From contig JAEKLQ010000023.1 in NCBI GenBank assembly GCA_019509785.1, positions 1-64,000 on the forward strand: a stretch of 64,000 nucleotides of DNA, given 5' to 3'. This document shows, piece after piece, positions 37,546 to 46,697 of the stretch. This stretch comes from Fibrobacterota bacterium (GTDB lineage Bacteria; Fibrobacterota; Fibrobacteria; UBA11236). Position numbers and translations under genes: made by a program. Position 1 is the stretch's first letter. Every line of letters starts with the position of its first letter. The notes beneath the pieces are model-generated. The model had not been told where the DNA came from and searched no databases. It saw only the letters and a program-made list of their open reading frames with translations.

Positions 37546-38328
37546 TCAGTGCTTCCAGGCGCGAATGCCGATGAACCAACCCCAGGTATCAGGGAAGAAC
37601 CGGCTCAGAACCTGGGGTAATTTTTCCGTGTCATATACCGTCAGGTAGGGAAGGGACTGGAAATCTTCGAATGACGAAAACATCTTCACGATTTCGGCCT
37701 CGGTATAGGCCTTGGTGCCCAAGCTTTCCATATGGTTCCAAAGCACGTCCCGAAACGATCGCCACGGGCGGCCGCGCAGCAACGCATGCTTGATCCAACT
37801 GCGCAACGTGACAAGGGATCGCCGACGGTACAGCATGCCTACGAACATGCCTTTGGGCTTGAGAACGCGTCGGATCTCGGCTATGATGCGCTCGGGCTTT
37901 TCGGAATGGTGGATCACTCCCCAAGAATAAACGAGATCGAAGGAGGCGTCGGGGAAAGGCAAGGATTCCGCATCGATGCGGCGCAGGTCCGATTCGAAGC
38001 CGTAATGGCCCAAATGGGCTCGCGCATTGGCGATGGCGGCGTCGGTCAGATCGACCCCATGGCAGATCGCGCCCGCGCGCGCCCACTGCAGGTGATCCGT
38101 GCCCGCGCCCACGCCGATTTCCAATATCTTCTTGCCATGATGGCGCGTGAACTGGGCGACGGCGTGGATGCACGGTTCCACCGAGTAACGGTGGTTTTCC
38201 ACGCGCTGGAACCATTCCAGGGATTTTTCCGGGGCATCGCCCACGATTTCCTCCCAAGTGCCGCAGGAACGGTTTTCCCAATGCTTGCGAACTTCGGAAT
38301 TCAGGTCGGATACCGGCTTTGAGTCCAT
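37546..38328 (-). CDS. class I SAM-dependent methyltransferase
   Basis: A 260-residue methyltransferase. Motif I is ILEIGVGAGTDHLQWA, strand 2 ends in CHGVDLTDAAI, motif II is FDLVYSWGVIHHSEKPE and motif III VLKPKGMFVGMLY. The C-terminal 80 residues form a lid and end in an aromatic stretch (PDTWGWFIGIRAWKH). It probably O-methylates a sugar of the polysaccharide or a lipid carrier; the acceptor is unknown. It lies 16 bases after the AsnB stop and 10 bases before the CTG start of the GT4 gene. Confidence 0.88.
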   Translation of the reverse strand: MDSKPVSDLNSEVRKHWENRSCGTWEEIVGDAPEKSLEWFQRVENHRYSVEPCIHAVAQFTRHHGKKILEIGVGAGTDHLQWARAGAICHGVDLTDAAIANARAHLGHYGFESDLRRIDAESLPFPDASFDLVYSWGVIHHSEKPERIIAEIRRVLKPKGMFVGMLYRRRSLVTLRSWIKHALLRGRPWRSFRDVLWNHMESLGTKAYTEAEIVKMFSSFEDFQSLPYLTVYDTEKLPQVLSRFFPDTWGWFIGIRAWKH

Positions 38329-38344
38329 GCGATTCTCCGGGCGT

Positions 38345-40249
38345 TCAAACGCCTTCGATGAAGTGTCGGTGCCATAAAGCGAAGTTGTATAGGTACCAAA
38401 GCGGATAGCCTTCGGAACGCGCCAAATAACCCTCGACGGCGCGGAAATCGATCAGATCGACGCGCTTGCAGAAGGCTTCCAACTCGTCGCGCATCGTCTT
38501 CCCGAGCCGCTGCATGACCCATTCGTGCATGGGGATGCCGAACCCGCGCTTCTTGCGGTAGATGAGCTCGTCGGGCACCAAGCCGCGGACCGAAGACTTG
38601 AGCAAGGTCTTGAGCTCCCCGCCCGCTGTCTTCAAGCCCGGCGGGATGCCCATCGCGAATTCCACGAACTTGTGATCCAGGAAGGGCACGCGGCCTTCCA
38701 GGCTCACCCCCATGCTCATTTTGTCCACGCGCATGAGCAGCAGCTCCGGAAGGCGCATGTTCAGATCGAGGTAGCTCATCCAGTTCAGGTGCGAGGTGTC
38801 CCAAGCTTTCGCCAGGAAACGATCGAGGATGGGCTGGAGCGCTTCCCACGAGGTCCGGCCGGCGAACTTGGCGCGCAGGCGCGGCGAAAGCACGCTTTGC
38901 TTCCCGGCGTGCGTGAAGGCATCGGCGCCTCCCCAGAAAACCGGCACGCCTTCGGCGCCGCGGCGTAACCATTCCGTATAGTCGGTCCGGCCCTTGCCCG
39001 CCAGTCCCAAGGCGGATACGCCCAAGCGTTTCAGGACGCGCGGCACGGGAAGATCGTCGAGGCGCTGCAGTCCCAGCATGCGCTTCCAGTAGGGGTAACC
39101 CCAGAAGAGCTCATCCGCCCCTTCGCCCAATTGGCACACGATGACGCCATTGTCGCGCGCCAACTTGCAGACGTAATAGAGGGGCACGCAGACGGGATCG
39201 GCGATCGGCTCGTCCTGCAGGTGCACCATGGTGGGCAGGAAGTCGATCAGGTCTTCCACCTTCAGCAACCGTTCGTGGTACTCGGCGCCGACCTTGGCCG
39301 CCATTATGCGGGCGAATTCCGTTTCGTTGCCGTACGATTTGTTGTCGCCCTGGTAGCCGATGGTGAAGGTTTTCACTATGCCGCCCTCCCCCTCGGAGAA
39401 GAGCGCGGCGTTGGTGCTGGAATCAACCCCGCCCGACAGGAACACGCCCACGGGCACGTCGCTCACCTTGCGCAGCTTGACAGCCTCGCGCAACTCGTCC
39501 AGCAGGCGGCGGCGGATTTCCTCCACCGGAACGCCCGTAAGCGGCTTGGCATGGTCCCACACGTCCCAGTAACGCTCCTCGCGGATCGAACCGTCTTCGC
39601 GCACGCGCAGCCAGGTCCCCGGAGGCAACTTCCGGATCCCCTCGAAGAAGGTCTCCGGAGCGGGCGCGGTAAGGAAGGAGAGGAAGTGGAAGTAGGAAGC
39701 CTCGTTCAGCGCCCGCGGCTGCCCGGGATCCTTCAGCAGGGCCTTGATCTCCGATGCGAAGTTGAGGCGCCCGTGGTGGATGCTGTAGTACAGGGGCTTG
39801 ATGCCGATGCGATCCCGCACCAGCCACAAATCCCGGGAACGCCCGTCCCATAGGGCGAAGGCGAACATGCCGCGGAAGCGATGCAGGCAATCGATGCCCC
39901 ATTGCTCGAAGGCATGCAGGATGACTTCGGTGTCGCTGTGGTCGGTTTTCCAGCGATGCCCGCCCAAGGCCATCAATTCCTTGCGGATGTCCGCATGATT
40001 GTAGATTTCGCCGTTGAAGGCCACCCAGATCGATCCGTCCTCGTTGCACATGGGCTGATTGGCCACGGTGGAAAGGTCGATGATGGACAGGCGGCGATGG
40101 GCCAGGCCCACCTTGCCGTCGGGGGCGATCCAGTTGGCGCCGCCATCGGGCCCGCGATGCATCATGGCGTCCCGCATGGGCGTGAGGTGCCCTTCGGTAA
40201 CCCGGAAGCTACCTGAGGCGAAGGCGAGGGTGCCGGCGATTCCGCACAT
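38345..40249 (-). CDS. asnB: asparagine synthetase (glutamine-hydrolysing) family amidotransferase
   Basis: A 634-residue two-domain enzyme. The N-terminal Ntn glutaminase begins MCGIAG with the nucleophile Cys2. The C-terminal ATP-pyrophosphatase domain has VGVFLSGGVDSSTNAALF (the SGGxDS P-loop) and LGEGADELFWGY. AsnB makes asparagine from aspartate with glutamine. AsnB-like proteins inside polysaccharide clusters are often thought to amidate uronic acids, so either role is possible here. Length and motifs are complete. The Wzx stop is one base upstream, and a methyltransferase follows. Confidence 0.93.
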   Translation of the reverse strand: MCGIAGTLAFASGSFRVTEGHLTPMRDAMMHRGPDGGANWIAPDGKVGLAHRRLSIIDLSTVANQPMCNEDGSIWVAFNGEIYNHADIRKELMALGGHRWKTDHSDTEVILHAFEQWGIDCLHRFRGMFAFALWDGRSRDLWLVRDRIGIKPLYYSIHHGRLNFASEIKALLKDPGQPRALNEASYFHFLSFLTAPAPETFFEGIRKLPPGTWLRVREDGSIREERYWDVWDHAKPLTGVPVEEIRRRLLDELREAVKLRKVSDVPVGVFLSGGVDSSTNAALFSEGEGGIVKTFTIGYQGDNKSYGNETEFARIMAAKVGAEYHERLLKVEDLIDFLPTMVHLQDEPIADPVCVPLYYVCKLARDNGVIVCQLGEGADELFWGYPYWKRMLGLQRLDDLPVPRVLKRLGVSALGLAGKGRTDYTEWLRRGAEGVPVFWGGADAFTHAGKQSVLSPRLRAKFAGRTSWEALQPILDRFLAKAWDTSHLNWMSYLDLNMRLPELLLMRVDKMSMGVSLEGRVPFLDHKFVEFAMGIPPGLKTAGGELKTLLKSSVRGLVPDELIYRKKRGFGIPMHEWVMQRLGKTMRDELEAFCKRVDLIDFRAVEGYLARSEGYPLWYLYNFALWHRHFIEGV

Positions 40250-40250
40250 C

Positions 40251-41708
40251 TCAGGCTCCGTTCCTGTGCCGGGCGCGCCAGCCGATCAATGAGGCTTGCG
40301 TCAGTTCCCAAGCTGAGGCGGGCGAGATCCCCAATCTCTTCAGGAAGATCCAAAGCAAAATCGCGTATTCGGCCAAGCAGAGAGCCGCCTTCAGGGCGAC
40401 GCCGGCATCGCTGAGGAAATGGTTGAGGCCGAGCAACAGGAGCGAGCCTCCCACGAACAGAAGCGAATCGCGGTAACCCACGAACAAGGAAGGGAAGAAG
40501 CGCTCCGCGAACACCAGATATATCCCGAAGCGAAGGGCATAAGCGAGGGTCATGGCGCCGGCAGCGCCCCAAACGCCGTACTTCGGGATCAACAGGAAGC
40601 AGAGCCCGATGTTGAGAATTCCAGAACCGAGTTCCGGGATGATGTCGTATTGCGTCTTTTTCGCGAGATGCTCGTTGATGGCGAGATAGCGGGAAAGGAA
40701 GGAGAACAGCGAAACCGTTAAGAGCATGAGGACGACCCCCGCGTGCCCGGCGTATTGCTCCCCGGCGATTATCCGTACGAGTTCCGTGCTGAAGGCGGCG
40801 ATCGGAAGGGACAGGGCGAGCAGCGCCAGCCCGTTGATCCCCATCAACTGTGCGTAGCGCTTTCCGAAGCCGGCCTCTTTGTAATGGCGGTAGATGACCG
40901 GGGTGGTTGCGAGGTACATGGGATCCATGAACATCGCCAGGAACATGGTCAATTTCCCGTTGGCCTCCAATATGCCGAGGCTAGCCGCATCGCCGAGCTT
41001 CCCTAGCAGGTATTTCCCCGAAACCATCGTGAGGTAGGCGCCGAACAGGGAAGGAAGGAGGTATAAGGAGAAGGTAAGCGCCGGCCGCAGGAGCTTGAAA
41101 TCGAGAATGAATGCGCGCATGCGCATGCTCGCCAATTGGAGGACTATCGGCACGATGTTCTGCGACAGCAATCCCAGGAATATGGCTTGCAGCTTTTCCA
41201 TGCCCGCTCGCAACGCGATTAGCGTCACGGTCAGGTAGAGGAGCGCCTGGAGCAAGGTGACCGCGAGGACCTGGAACACGCGGTTATCCAACCGGAGCTT
41301 GCAAAGGTACGCCCCGGAAAGGGTGTTGGTAAGCGGCATGGCCAGCAACAAACCGAAAAGCCAGGGGGGCATGGGGAAGACGAGACGGTCCAAGAGGGGT
41401 TTTCCCGCCCATAGCGCCAGTCCGGTAGCAAGGTTGATGAGCACCAGCAGGTTTACGAAAGAGACTTCGAAACGGCGCCGCTCTTCCGCGCTTGTGAATT
41501 CCAGGTAGAACCGGTTGAAACCGGCCACCAGCTCCAGCGTCATGAAGAAGGAGATGACCGTGATAGTCACGTTCAATAGGGACCATTTCCCCATTTCCTC
41601 CATCGAGAGAATGCGCGCGAGGTATATCCAAAGGGAAAAGGTCATGACCTTGCTCAAGGCGTTGGCCGCGAAATAGAGGGCGGATGATTTCACGAACGAC
41701 TTGATCAT
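40251..41708 (-). CDS. Wzx-type polysaccharide flippase
   Basis: A 485-residue membrane protein with about fourteen hydrophobic helices. It starts with VKSSALYFAANALSKVMTFSLWIYLARIL, the N-terminal signature of the polysaccharide biosynthesis (PST/MATE-like) flippase family. Wzx moves lipid-linked repeat units across the inner membrane. It starts at an ATG that overlaps the stop of the acetyltransferase gene (ATGA), and one base separates its stop from asnB. It is the only flippase in the window and so completes a Wzx-Wzy-Wzz pathway. Confidence 0.92.
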   Translation of the reverse strand: MIKSFVKSSALYFAANALSKVMTFSLWIYLARILSMEEMGKWSLLNVTITVISFFMTLELVAGFNRFYLEFTSAEERRRFEVSFVNLLVLINLATGLALWAGKPLLDRLVFPMPPWLFGLLLAMPLTNTLSGAYLCKLRLDNRVFQVLAVTLLQALLYLTVTLIALRAGMEKLQAIFLGLLSQNIVPIVLQLASMRMRAFILDFKLLRPALTFSLYLLPSLFGAYLTMVSGKYLLGKLGDAASLGILEANGKLTMFLAMFMDPMYLATTPVIYRHYKEAGFGKRYAQLMGINGLALLALSLPIAAFSTELVRIIAGEQYAGHAGVVLMLLTVSLFSFLSRYLAINEHLAKKTQYDIIPELGSGILNIGLCFLLIPKYGVWGAAGAMTLAYALRFGIYLVFAERFFPSLFVGYRDSLLFVGGSLLLLGLNHFLSDAGVALKAALCLAEYAILLWIFLKRLGISPASAWELTQASLIGWRARHRNGA

Positions 41709-42820
41709 GCGTACAGCTTATCCCAGCGGGCCTGGAACTCCCTTCCGGTATCCCGGGCCGAAGCGGTTTCGCGGCGCGCATACGCCCACGACGTCCATCG
41801 GTTGCCTTTGGCCACCACCGTCTTGATCATCAAGGCGTCCTTGAGGAACTTGGCTTTGTAAAAATCGATTCCCGTCCCCTCGCAGTGGAGGGAGAGCCCG
41901 CGCTCGAAACTGTCCCGGATGTTCTCCTGCACGGAAAAACCGCCCAGTTCGTACTTAGGGAAAGTGCGATCGAAGGACGCGTCCAGGCAGAATTTCGCGC
42001 CCCGATATTCCACGTTAAGACGATAGGCCACTTTAACCCCGTCCAGCGAAACGAAAAGCACCTGGGATCCCAATCCGGCCAGTCGCGAAATGAAACCCGA
42101 TTTCCGTTCATCCAAATACAGGGAATGCTTGCCGTCCTCGAGCTTTGATTTGGACAAGCGCGCGACCTCGTTCATCGCCTCAGGCCCGAGCGGGGCGAAC
42201 GAGAATTCCAAGGCGCGGCCGTCCTGGCGGAGCTTGTTCTGGGCCGTGCGCAGGTTCTGCTTCAGGCTCTTGGAGTAAGTCCGATCACGGTAATCCTCGA
42301 AGCCGGTGAATGCTTCCGGCCTCAAGGAGGGGCACGCGGTATACGGATGCGAGAAGGAGGGAAGCAGGGACAGGAACGGGCTGGACGCCGGGAGATATCG
42401 CAGGTTAAGGATATGGAAGGATACGTTTTCGCCGACCCAGCGAAGCGCTTCCGCGGCGGCCCGCTCCCGCATTTCCGGCCTGGCCAGCATATCCAGGGAA
42501 GTCCCGGCCCATTGCTGGCCGAGGAACTCCACGCATTCGATGGCCTCGAAACGCCGCCGGCGCTTCACGCGGACGAAGGGGGCTATTCCGGCGAGGCCGT
42601 TCGCCGATTCCACGCGCAATATGAGCAGCCGTTTGTCGAAGCCGAAATCCACGTCATCGCGCCGGCCGAACGCTTGCCACCATGCGATGAGCCAGTCATA
42701 GGAAGCAGTGAGATTTTCATTGCCGGCGGACGACTCCATCTCCCGCCATTCGGCCGCGAGGGCCAAGAGCCCGGCATCCGAGTCCACCGGCGTTACGCGT
42801 AAACCGTCAAGTCGAGGCAC
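41705..42820 (-). CDS. GNAT-type (CelD/BcsL-like) acyltransferase
   Basis: About 371 residues. The chain has the two-lobed GNAT fold of the Acetyltransf_6/CelD group: an N-terminal lobe with ASYDWLIAWWQAFG and LLILRVESANGLAGIAPFV, a linker YSKSLKQNLRTAQNKLRQDG, and a C-terminal lobe with LFVSLDGVKVAYRLNVEYRGAKFCLDASFD and KYELGGFSVQENI. Such proteins transfer acyl groups to sugars in cellulose and exopolysaccharide clusters. The open frame extends to 42973, but that lies deep inside the methyltransferase gene. I choose the GTG at 42820, which overlaps that gene by 14 bases with AAAGG ahead; a GTG further in is also possible. It overlaps the Wzx start by four bases. Confidence 0.75.
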   Translation of the reverse strand: MPRLDGLRVTPVDSDAGLLALAAEWREMESSAGNENLTASYDWLIAWWQAFGRRDDVDFGFDKRLLILRVESANGLAGIAPFVRVKRRRRFEAIECVEFLGQQWAGTSLDMLARPEMRERAAAEALRWVGENVSFHILNLRYLPASSPFLSLLPSFSHPYTACPSLRPEAFTGFEDYRDRTYSKSLKQNLRTAQNKLRQDGRALEFSFAPLGPEAMNEVARLSKSKLEDGKHSLYLDERKSGFISRLAGLGSQVLFVSLDGVKVAYRLNVEYRGAKFCLDASFDRTFPKYELGGFSVQENIRDSFERGLSLHCEGTGIDFYKAKFLKDALMIKTVVAKGNRWTSWAYARRETASARDTGREFQARWDKLYA

Positions 42821-43730
42821 GGATGTACAACCTTTCGCCGCAGCCGCGCAAGCGTTTCTGAAATACCGTTTCGAACCGGATACGGTCCATACGAAAGATC
42901 TTTCGGAAAAGGCGATAAAGCCGAGGCGGGGAGCAAAAGAAGACGCCGTAGGCCTGTATCCGGAAGCCGGCATTGGCGACCATGCAAAGCGCTTCCTCCA
43001 ACTGGAAGTTGTAGTAGTAGAATCCGCCCCGGTGAAGGCCTTGCTTTCCGCCCTCCCCGGGGCCCGGCTCCGTCCGGATCGGATCTCCGGCCCGCTTCCG
43101 ATCGCTGTAATGGTAAGCGGTCAAGGCCAATTCGCCTCCCGGCTTCAGAAAGGAGCGCAGATCACGCAGAATGGCTTCGCGCGCCGTGAATCCGGGTACG
43201 TGCTGAATGAAGTCCAGGGCATTGATGAAATCGAAGAGCCCGGTCGGGCCGAAAGGCAAGGCATTGGCATCGGCCTGGATGAACCAAACCCGGGCGGGCG
43301 AACCGGAGCGTTGGTATTTCGCCTTGGCGACCTTTAGGCTGGCGAGGGAGAAATCCACTGCGACGAGTTCTCGCGCCAGGGAGGCTAGCTTCACCGTGGT
43401 CCGGCCGGTGCCGCAGGCCAGGTCGAGCACCCTTTCGGAACCTGTTAAGCGCCACGCCCCGATGGAATGGTGATCCAAGAGAAGGGTATAGTCGGATTGG
43501 CGTTCATTGTCATAATTCGCCGCATTCCCGTCGCGGGCGGAGATTTCCTTCAAGCGCAGTTCTTCCATGCGTTTGGGGAGCATGCAAAGGATTCCGTCCT
43601 CATCGGCGTATTCCCTTCCGCAGGCGTCGCACACGGCCCCGTTAGCGCTTGCCAGAACCCGCAAGCTTGCGCAGTCGACGCATTTGAGGAATTCCGGCAA
43701 TGCCCGTTTTGCGGGTTCGGATCGCATCAT
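42807..43730 (-). CDS. methyltransferase with N-terminal zinc ribbon
   Basis: A 307-residue protein. Four cysteines at 17, 20, 34 and 37 (CVDC and CDAC) form a Trm112-like zinc ribbon, and the following class I methyltransferase core has VLDLACGTGRTTVKLA (motif I), LVAVDFSLASLKVAKAK and FDFINALDFIQHVPG. The C-terminal LEEALCMVANAGFRIQAYGVFFCSPPRLY is the usual end. It probably methylates a sugar, acceptor unknown. Its start ATGATG overlaps the stop of the deacetylase gene. Confidence 0.87.
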   Translation of the reverse strand: MMRSEPAKRALPEFLKCVDCASLRVLASANGAVCDACGREYADEDGILCMLPKRMEELRLKEISARDGNAANYDNERQSDYTLLLDHHSIGAWRLTGSERVLDLACGTGRTTVKLASLARELVAVDFSLASLKVAKAKYQRSGSPARVWFIQADANALPFGPTGLFDFINALDFIQHVPGFTAREAILRDLRSFLKPGGELALTAYHYSDRKRAGDPIRTEPGPGEGGKQGLHRGGFYYYNFQLEEALCMVANAGFRIQAYGVFFCSPPRLYRLFRKIFRMDRIRFETVFQKRLRGCGERLYIRAST

Positions 43731-44875
43731 CCCCCCGCCTGTGAGTATCGGCCCGGTGGCACGTTGTTTAAGATCCAGGCTCCGTCCTTGTACCTTCCCA
43801 CGATGCGTACACCCGCATCGGAAACATAGGCCGGGGATTCGGCGCGGAGGCTTAGGCGGGGGTCGTTCCGGTTTCCTTCGTACCGCAGTTCGAATCGCCC
43901 TTTATCGAGGGTGGCCAGGGTCGTGCGATCACGGCACTCGAGATAGCGGGCGATGGACGTGCAGTCCGCATGCCAGACATCGAGCGTCCTCAAGATAGCG
44001 TAGATCCGTTCCAGGGAAGCCAAGTCGTCATAGGCGTTCGGGGTTTGGCGCATACCATCGGTTCGCGCATTCTGGAGGTGCTCTTGCACCGAGATTACGA
44101 ATCCTCCTTCATACAGGTGGCGCAGCTGCTCTTCGCTCCTGCCCAGGCGGACCGTTTCCCGCAATCGGGAGAGGAGGATCGCGGCGCCCTTCCTCGGCAA
44201 GCCCGGATTGAAAGCGGCGCCGGAAAAATTGGTCGGGAAATCAAGAACCCGGTTCGTTCCGGGAAGATACCCATGAGCGTTCCCGGGATGCGCCCTGCCC
44301 AACATGTCCACCGAGGCGGCCCACCATTCGAATCCGAGTGCGTCCACGATTTCCGCCCCATGCCCTCCGCTGCGGTATCCGGGATACTTTCCGCCGAAGA
44401 AGCGCCGGCCCAACAGGGATTCCATCGCCCGGATTTCCGTGCGCAGACGATCCGCGTCCCCGGGCCCGAGCATATCGAATTCCTGGATCCAATTCCCGAA
44501 CGCGGGATTCCCCGGAGCTTCGAACCGGCCGTGATCGGTGCCGTGGAACGCGATCTCGAAGTGGCGCGACGCCCGATCCAGGAACCTGGCGAATTCCGCA
44601 TCGGCATCCCGGAAGAGCAAAGTATATCCGGCGTTCGGGTTCTGGGCCGCGTGCGGGCGCAGGGGAAAGAAAAAGGTGCCCTTGATCTCGGGGTACCTGG
44701 AAAGCAAGGTCTCTTCGAGATAGCGGTAAAGCGATCCCTCCCCCGCGAGCCCGTAACCCCAATCGACGCCGGGTTCGAGTGAGCCGTCGAGCGTAGTCGC
44801 GGTCAAGGATAAGTCATCGAGCATCAACGTCGTGGCGGCGCGATGATCGTTGAACCAGGCGCACTTCTTAGGCAT
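43727..44875 (-). CDS. polysaccharide deacetylase-like protein
   Basis: About 382 residues. The start MPKKCAWFNDHRAATTLMLDD puts an aspartate pair at 20-21 as in motif 1 of the NodB family. FHGTDHG fits the metal-binding histidine motif 2, and GGKYPGYRSGG the arginine motif 3. Later YEGGFVISVQEHLQN carries another histidine. The family removes N- or O-acetyl groups from sugars. The usual TFDD and HxxxH sequences are modified, so activity is not certain. No signal peptide. The longer open frame to 45103 runs inside the preceding methyltransferase gene; the ATG at 44875 overlaps its stop by eight bases. Confidence 0.75.
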   Translation of the reverse strand: MPKKCAWFNDHRAATTLMLDDLSLTATTLDGSLEPGVDWGYGLAGEGSLYRYLEETLLSRYPEIKGTFFFPLRPHAAQNPNAGYTLLFRDADAEFARFLDRASRHFEIAFHGTDHGRFEAPGNPAFGNWIQEFDMLGPGDADRLRTEIRAMESLLGRRFFGGKYPGYRSGGHGAEIVDALGFEWWAASVDMLGRAHPGNAHGYLPGTNRVLDFPTNFSGAAFNPGLPRKGAAILLSRLRETVRLGRSEEQLRHLYEGGFVISVQEHLQNARTDGMRQTPNAYDDLASLERIYAILRTLDVWHADCTSIARYLECRDRTTLATLDKGRFELRYEGNRNDPRLSLRAESPAYVSDAGVRIVGRYKDGAWILNNVPPGRYSQAGG

Positions 44876-45566
44876 TGGACCGGAGGCGGGAGACGAAAAA
44901 CAGGCCTTCGTAATTCTGGGGCTTAACCCGCGAAGCGAAGTACGCCTTCTTCGCGATGCGCAGGGACTTAAGGAAGCGGCCGGGAGTTGAGTACACCGAC
45001 TCGCTAGATTGGTGGAAATAATATCCGTAGTCCACTTCCTCGAATCCCTTACGCTGGAGGAGCTGTTTAAGCGTTCCGTAAGTGTACCAGCAAACATGTT
45101 CATTATTGAGCCAGCGATCCTCGAGGATTCCGCGATTCACGAGGTCGATGCGTTGAGTGCACCAGGGATTGGGGGTCGTGATGGCCAGGACCGAGTCGGC
45201 GTGCATGAAGCGCTTGATGCCATCCAGCATGAGCCCGGGGTTTTCGATGTGCTCGATGAGCTCGCCGCAAAGGATCACGTCGAACGTGTCCCGCAGGGGC
45301 ACCCCCTCCAAACGCATGGCGTCCCCGGCGTAGCATTCGTACCCGTATTTGGCGCTGATTGCTTCCACATCGGACGCCAAGTAGTCGATACCCGCGAGCC
45401 GTTTCGCCACCGATCGCAACTGACCGTGGAGCCATTTCCCCTCGGCGATCAGCTTTTCGTAGAGATGAGAATGCTGGATGAACCCCAGATGGAGCACATC
45501 CTTACCCCGGCAAAGGTCCATCGTCCAATCAAACCTGAACCGTGGGCCTTTTTTTACCCAGGACAT
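44868..45566 (-). CDS. class I SAM-dependent methyltransferase
   Basis: About 232 residues. A divergent motif I, KDVLHLGFIQHSHLYEKL, is followed by GYECYAGDAMRL, FDVILCGELIEHIENPG (motif II) and SVLAITTPNPWC. This type is common in glycosyltransferase clusters. The start is uncertain: I take the ATG at 45566, which overlaps the end of the GT4 gene by 38 bases. A second ATG at 45521 would trim 15 residues that look like a normal lead-in. A run of seven A near the overlap (GTAAAAAAAGG) is a possible slippage site. Substrate unknown. Confidence 0.75.
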   Translation of the reverse strand: MSWVKKGPRFRFDWTMDLCRGKDVLHLGFIQHSHLYEKLIAEGKWLHGQLRSVAKRLAGIDYLASDVEAISAKYGYECYAGDAMRLEGVPLRDTFDVILCGELIEHIENPGLMLDGIKRFMHADSVLAITTPNPWCTQRIDLVNRGILEDRWLNNEHVCWYTYGTLKQLLQRKGFEEVDYGYYFHQSSESVYSTPGRFLKSLRIAKKAYFASRVKPQNYEGLFFVSRLRSNA

Positions 45567-46593
45567 GCGCAACCTTTCCTTCCAAATCGTCCAAGTCCCG
45601 CGAAGCGAAGAGGACCACCTCGTCGGGCCGGACGCACGCGTCCGAAGCCACGACGGGAATCCCGAAATGGATCGCTTCGCGGATGCTGATGGCATCGCCA
45701 TCGGTATTCGTGGGCCGGATGAAAACCTGGGCGCGGCGCAGAAGCGGCCAAAGCTCCCGCTGCCCGGAGAGAATCAAGAAATGCTCGCGCAAGCTGAGCT
45801 CCAGGATCCGCGATTTCATCCGCCCCAGGTAATCCGGTTCCGCGGAATCATCCGCCAAGGCGAAGATGAACCCCAGATCGGGATAGCGGACATGGAGCCT
45901 CGCGAGGAGTTCGATGCACAGATCCAGGCCATATAGATCGGCATTCTCGAAAAAGATGATTTTGAAGGCGTTGGCGACCAGGATGGGACGCCGGCGGGAA
46001 AGGAAAGCCGGGACATCCGGGGGATAGCTGCCCCAGATGTCCCGCTCCCGGTTCTCATCTGGCGGGATAAAGGCGGGAAGGATCGTCAGCTTCGGAGGCA
46101 TGGGCATGCCCGCTTCGCGACACTTGGCGAGAACGGAAGCATGCACCGCGATAAGGGCGTCGGCGCCGGCCAGGGCCATTCGGCAGGCATCGAGTTCGCC
46201 TGTGTTCCCCGCGGAGCCGAACCGGAAACTATGCGCGGTTATGAAGAACTTGAATCCCAGGATCGAGCGCAGGCGGACCGTCATCCCGATGAACCAGGCC
46301 GGAAAGTCGAAACCTTGGAAATGCACCACCTGGTAACGGCCGAAGAGAAGGGTACGGAGCAGGGCCAGCCGGATTTGGCCTTTGAAGGACACGTAGCGGT
46401 TGGGGTCGAAGACCGTTACGGAGAATCCACGACCTCGCAAAAGGGACAGAAGCCGTTGCATATGAACCGAGACCCCGCCCAAAGGAGGGGGCAGCGCCCC
46501 GACCAGGAGGATTTTCGCGTTTTCCGGATAGATCCCCGCCCACTCGCGCGTGATTTCACTTCGAGGTGGGGGCAGCAGGACGTTCTCCTTCAT
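45529..46593 (-). CDS. glycosyltransferase family 4
   Basis: A 354-residue GT-B enzyme. N-terminal ILLVGALPPPLGGVSVHMQRLLSLL is the acceptor-domain signature. GADALIAVHASVLAKCREAG, ILVANAFKII and DGDAISIREAIHFGIPVVASD make up the interdomain and donor sites, the last with an EX7E-like motif. It is the first gene after a 104-base gap, with a promoter-like box at 46608-46624. It probably heads the transcription unit that runs down to the flippase, ligase and heparinase genes. No good ribosome site is seen. Sugar unknown. Confidence 0.88.
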   Translation of the reverse strand: MKENVLLPPPRSEITREWAGIYPENAKILLVGALPPPLGGVSVHMQRLLSLLRGRGFSVTVFDPNRYVSFKGQIRLALLRTLLFGRYQVVHFQGFDFPAWFIGMTVRLRSILGFKFFITAHSFRFGSAGNTGELDACRMALAGADALIAVHASVLAKCREAGMPMPPKLTILPAFIPPDENRERDIWGSYPPDVPAFLSRRRPILVANAFKIIFFENADLYGLDLCIELLARLHVRYPDLGFIFALADDSAEPDYLGRMKSRILELSLREHFLILSGQRELWPLLRRAQVFIRPTNTDGDAISIREAIHFGIPVVASDACVRPDEVVLFASRDLDDLEGKVAHVLGKKRPTVQV

Positions 46594-46607
46594 TCTGGTC
46601 GGGAGGG

Positions 46608-46624
46608 ATTAACGTAGAATTTTC
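46608..46624 (-). promoter_or_regulatory. promoter-like box shared with the export gene
   Basis: On the minus strand it reads GAAAATTCTACGTTAAT. A copy with only two mismatches lies at 57369-57385 before the SLBB export gene. TACGTT (46616-46611) fits TAnnTT, and a TTG lies 19 bases upstream of it. It sits in the 104-base gap (46594-46697), which holds no gene. Confidence 0.5.
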
Positions 46625-46697
46625 CCTTTTCGATCCAAGTGCGAGGGCCGATAGGGCCATGGATGGGCATGTTATCGGAATAGGAGGGGCGGGACGC

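Noticed and set aside
45519-45560. Programmed frameshift at the seven-A run between the GT4 and methyltransferase genes
   Set aside because: Both genes have complete ends of their own, and a simple overlap explains the arrangement. No fusion product is required.
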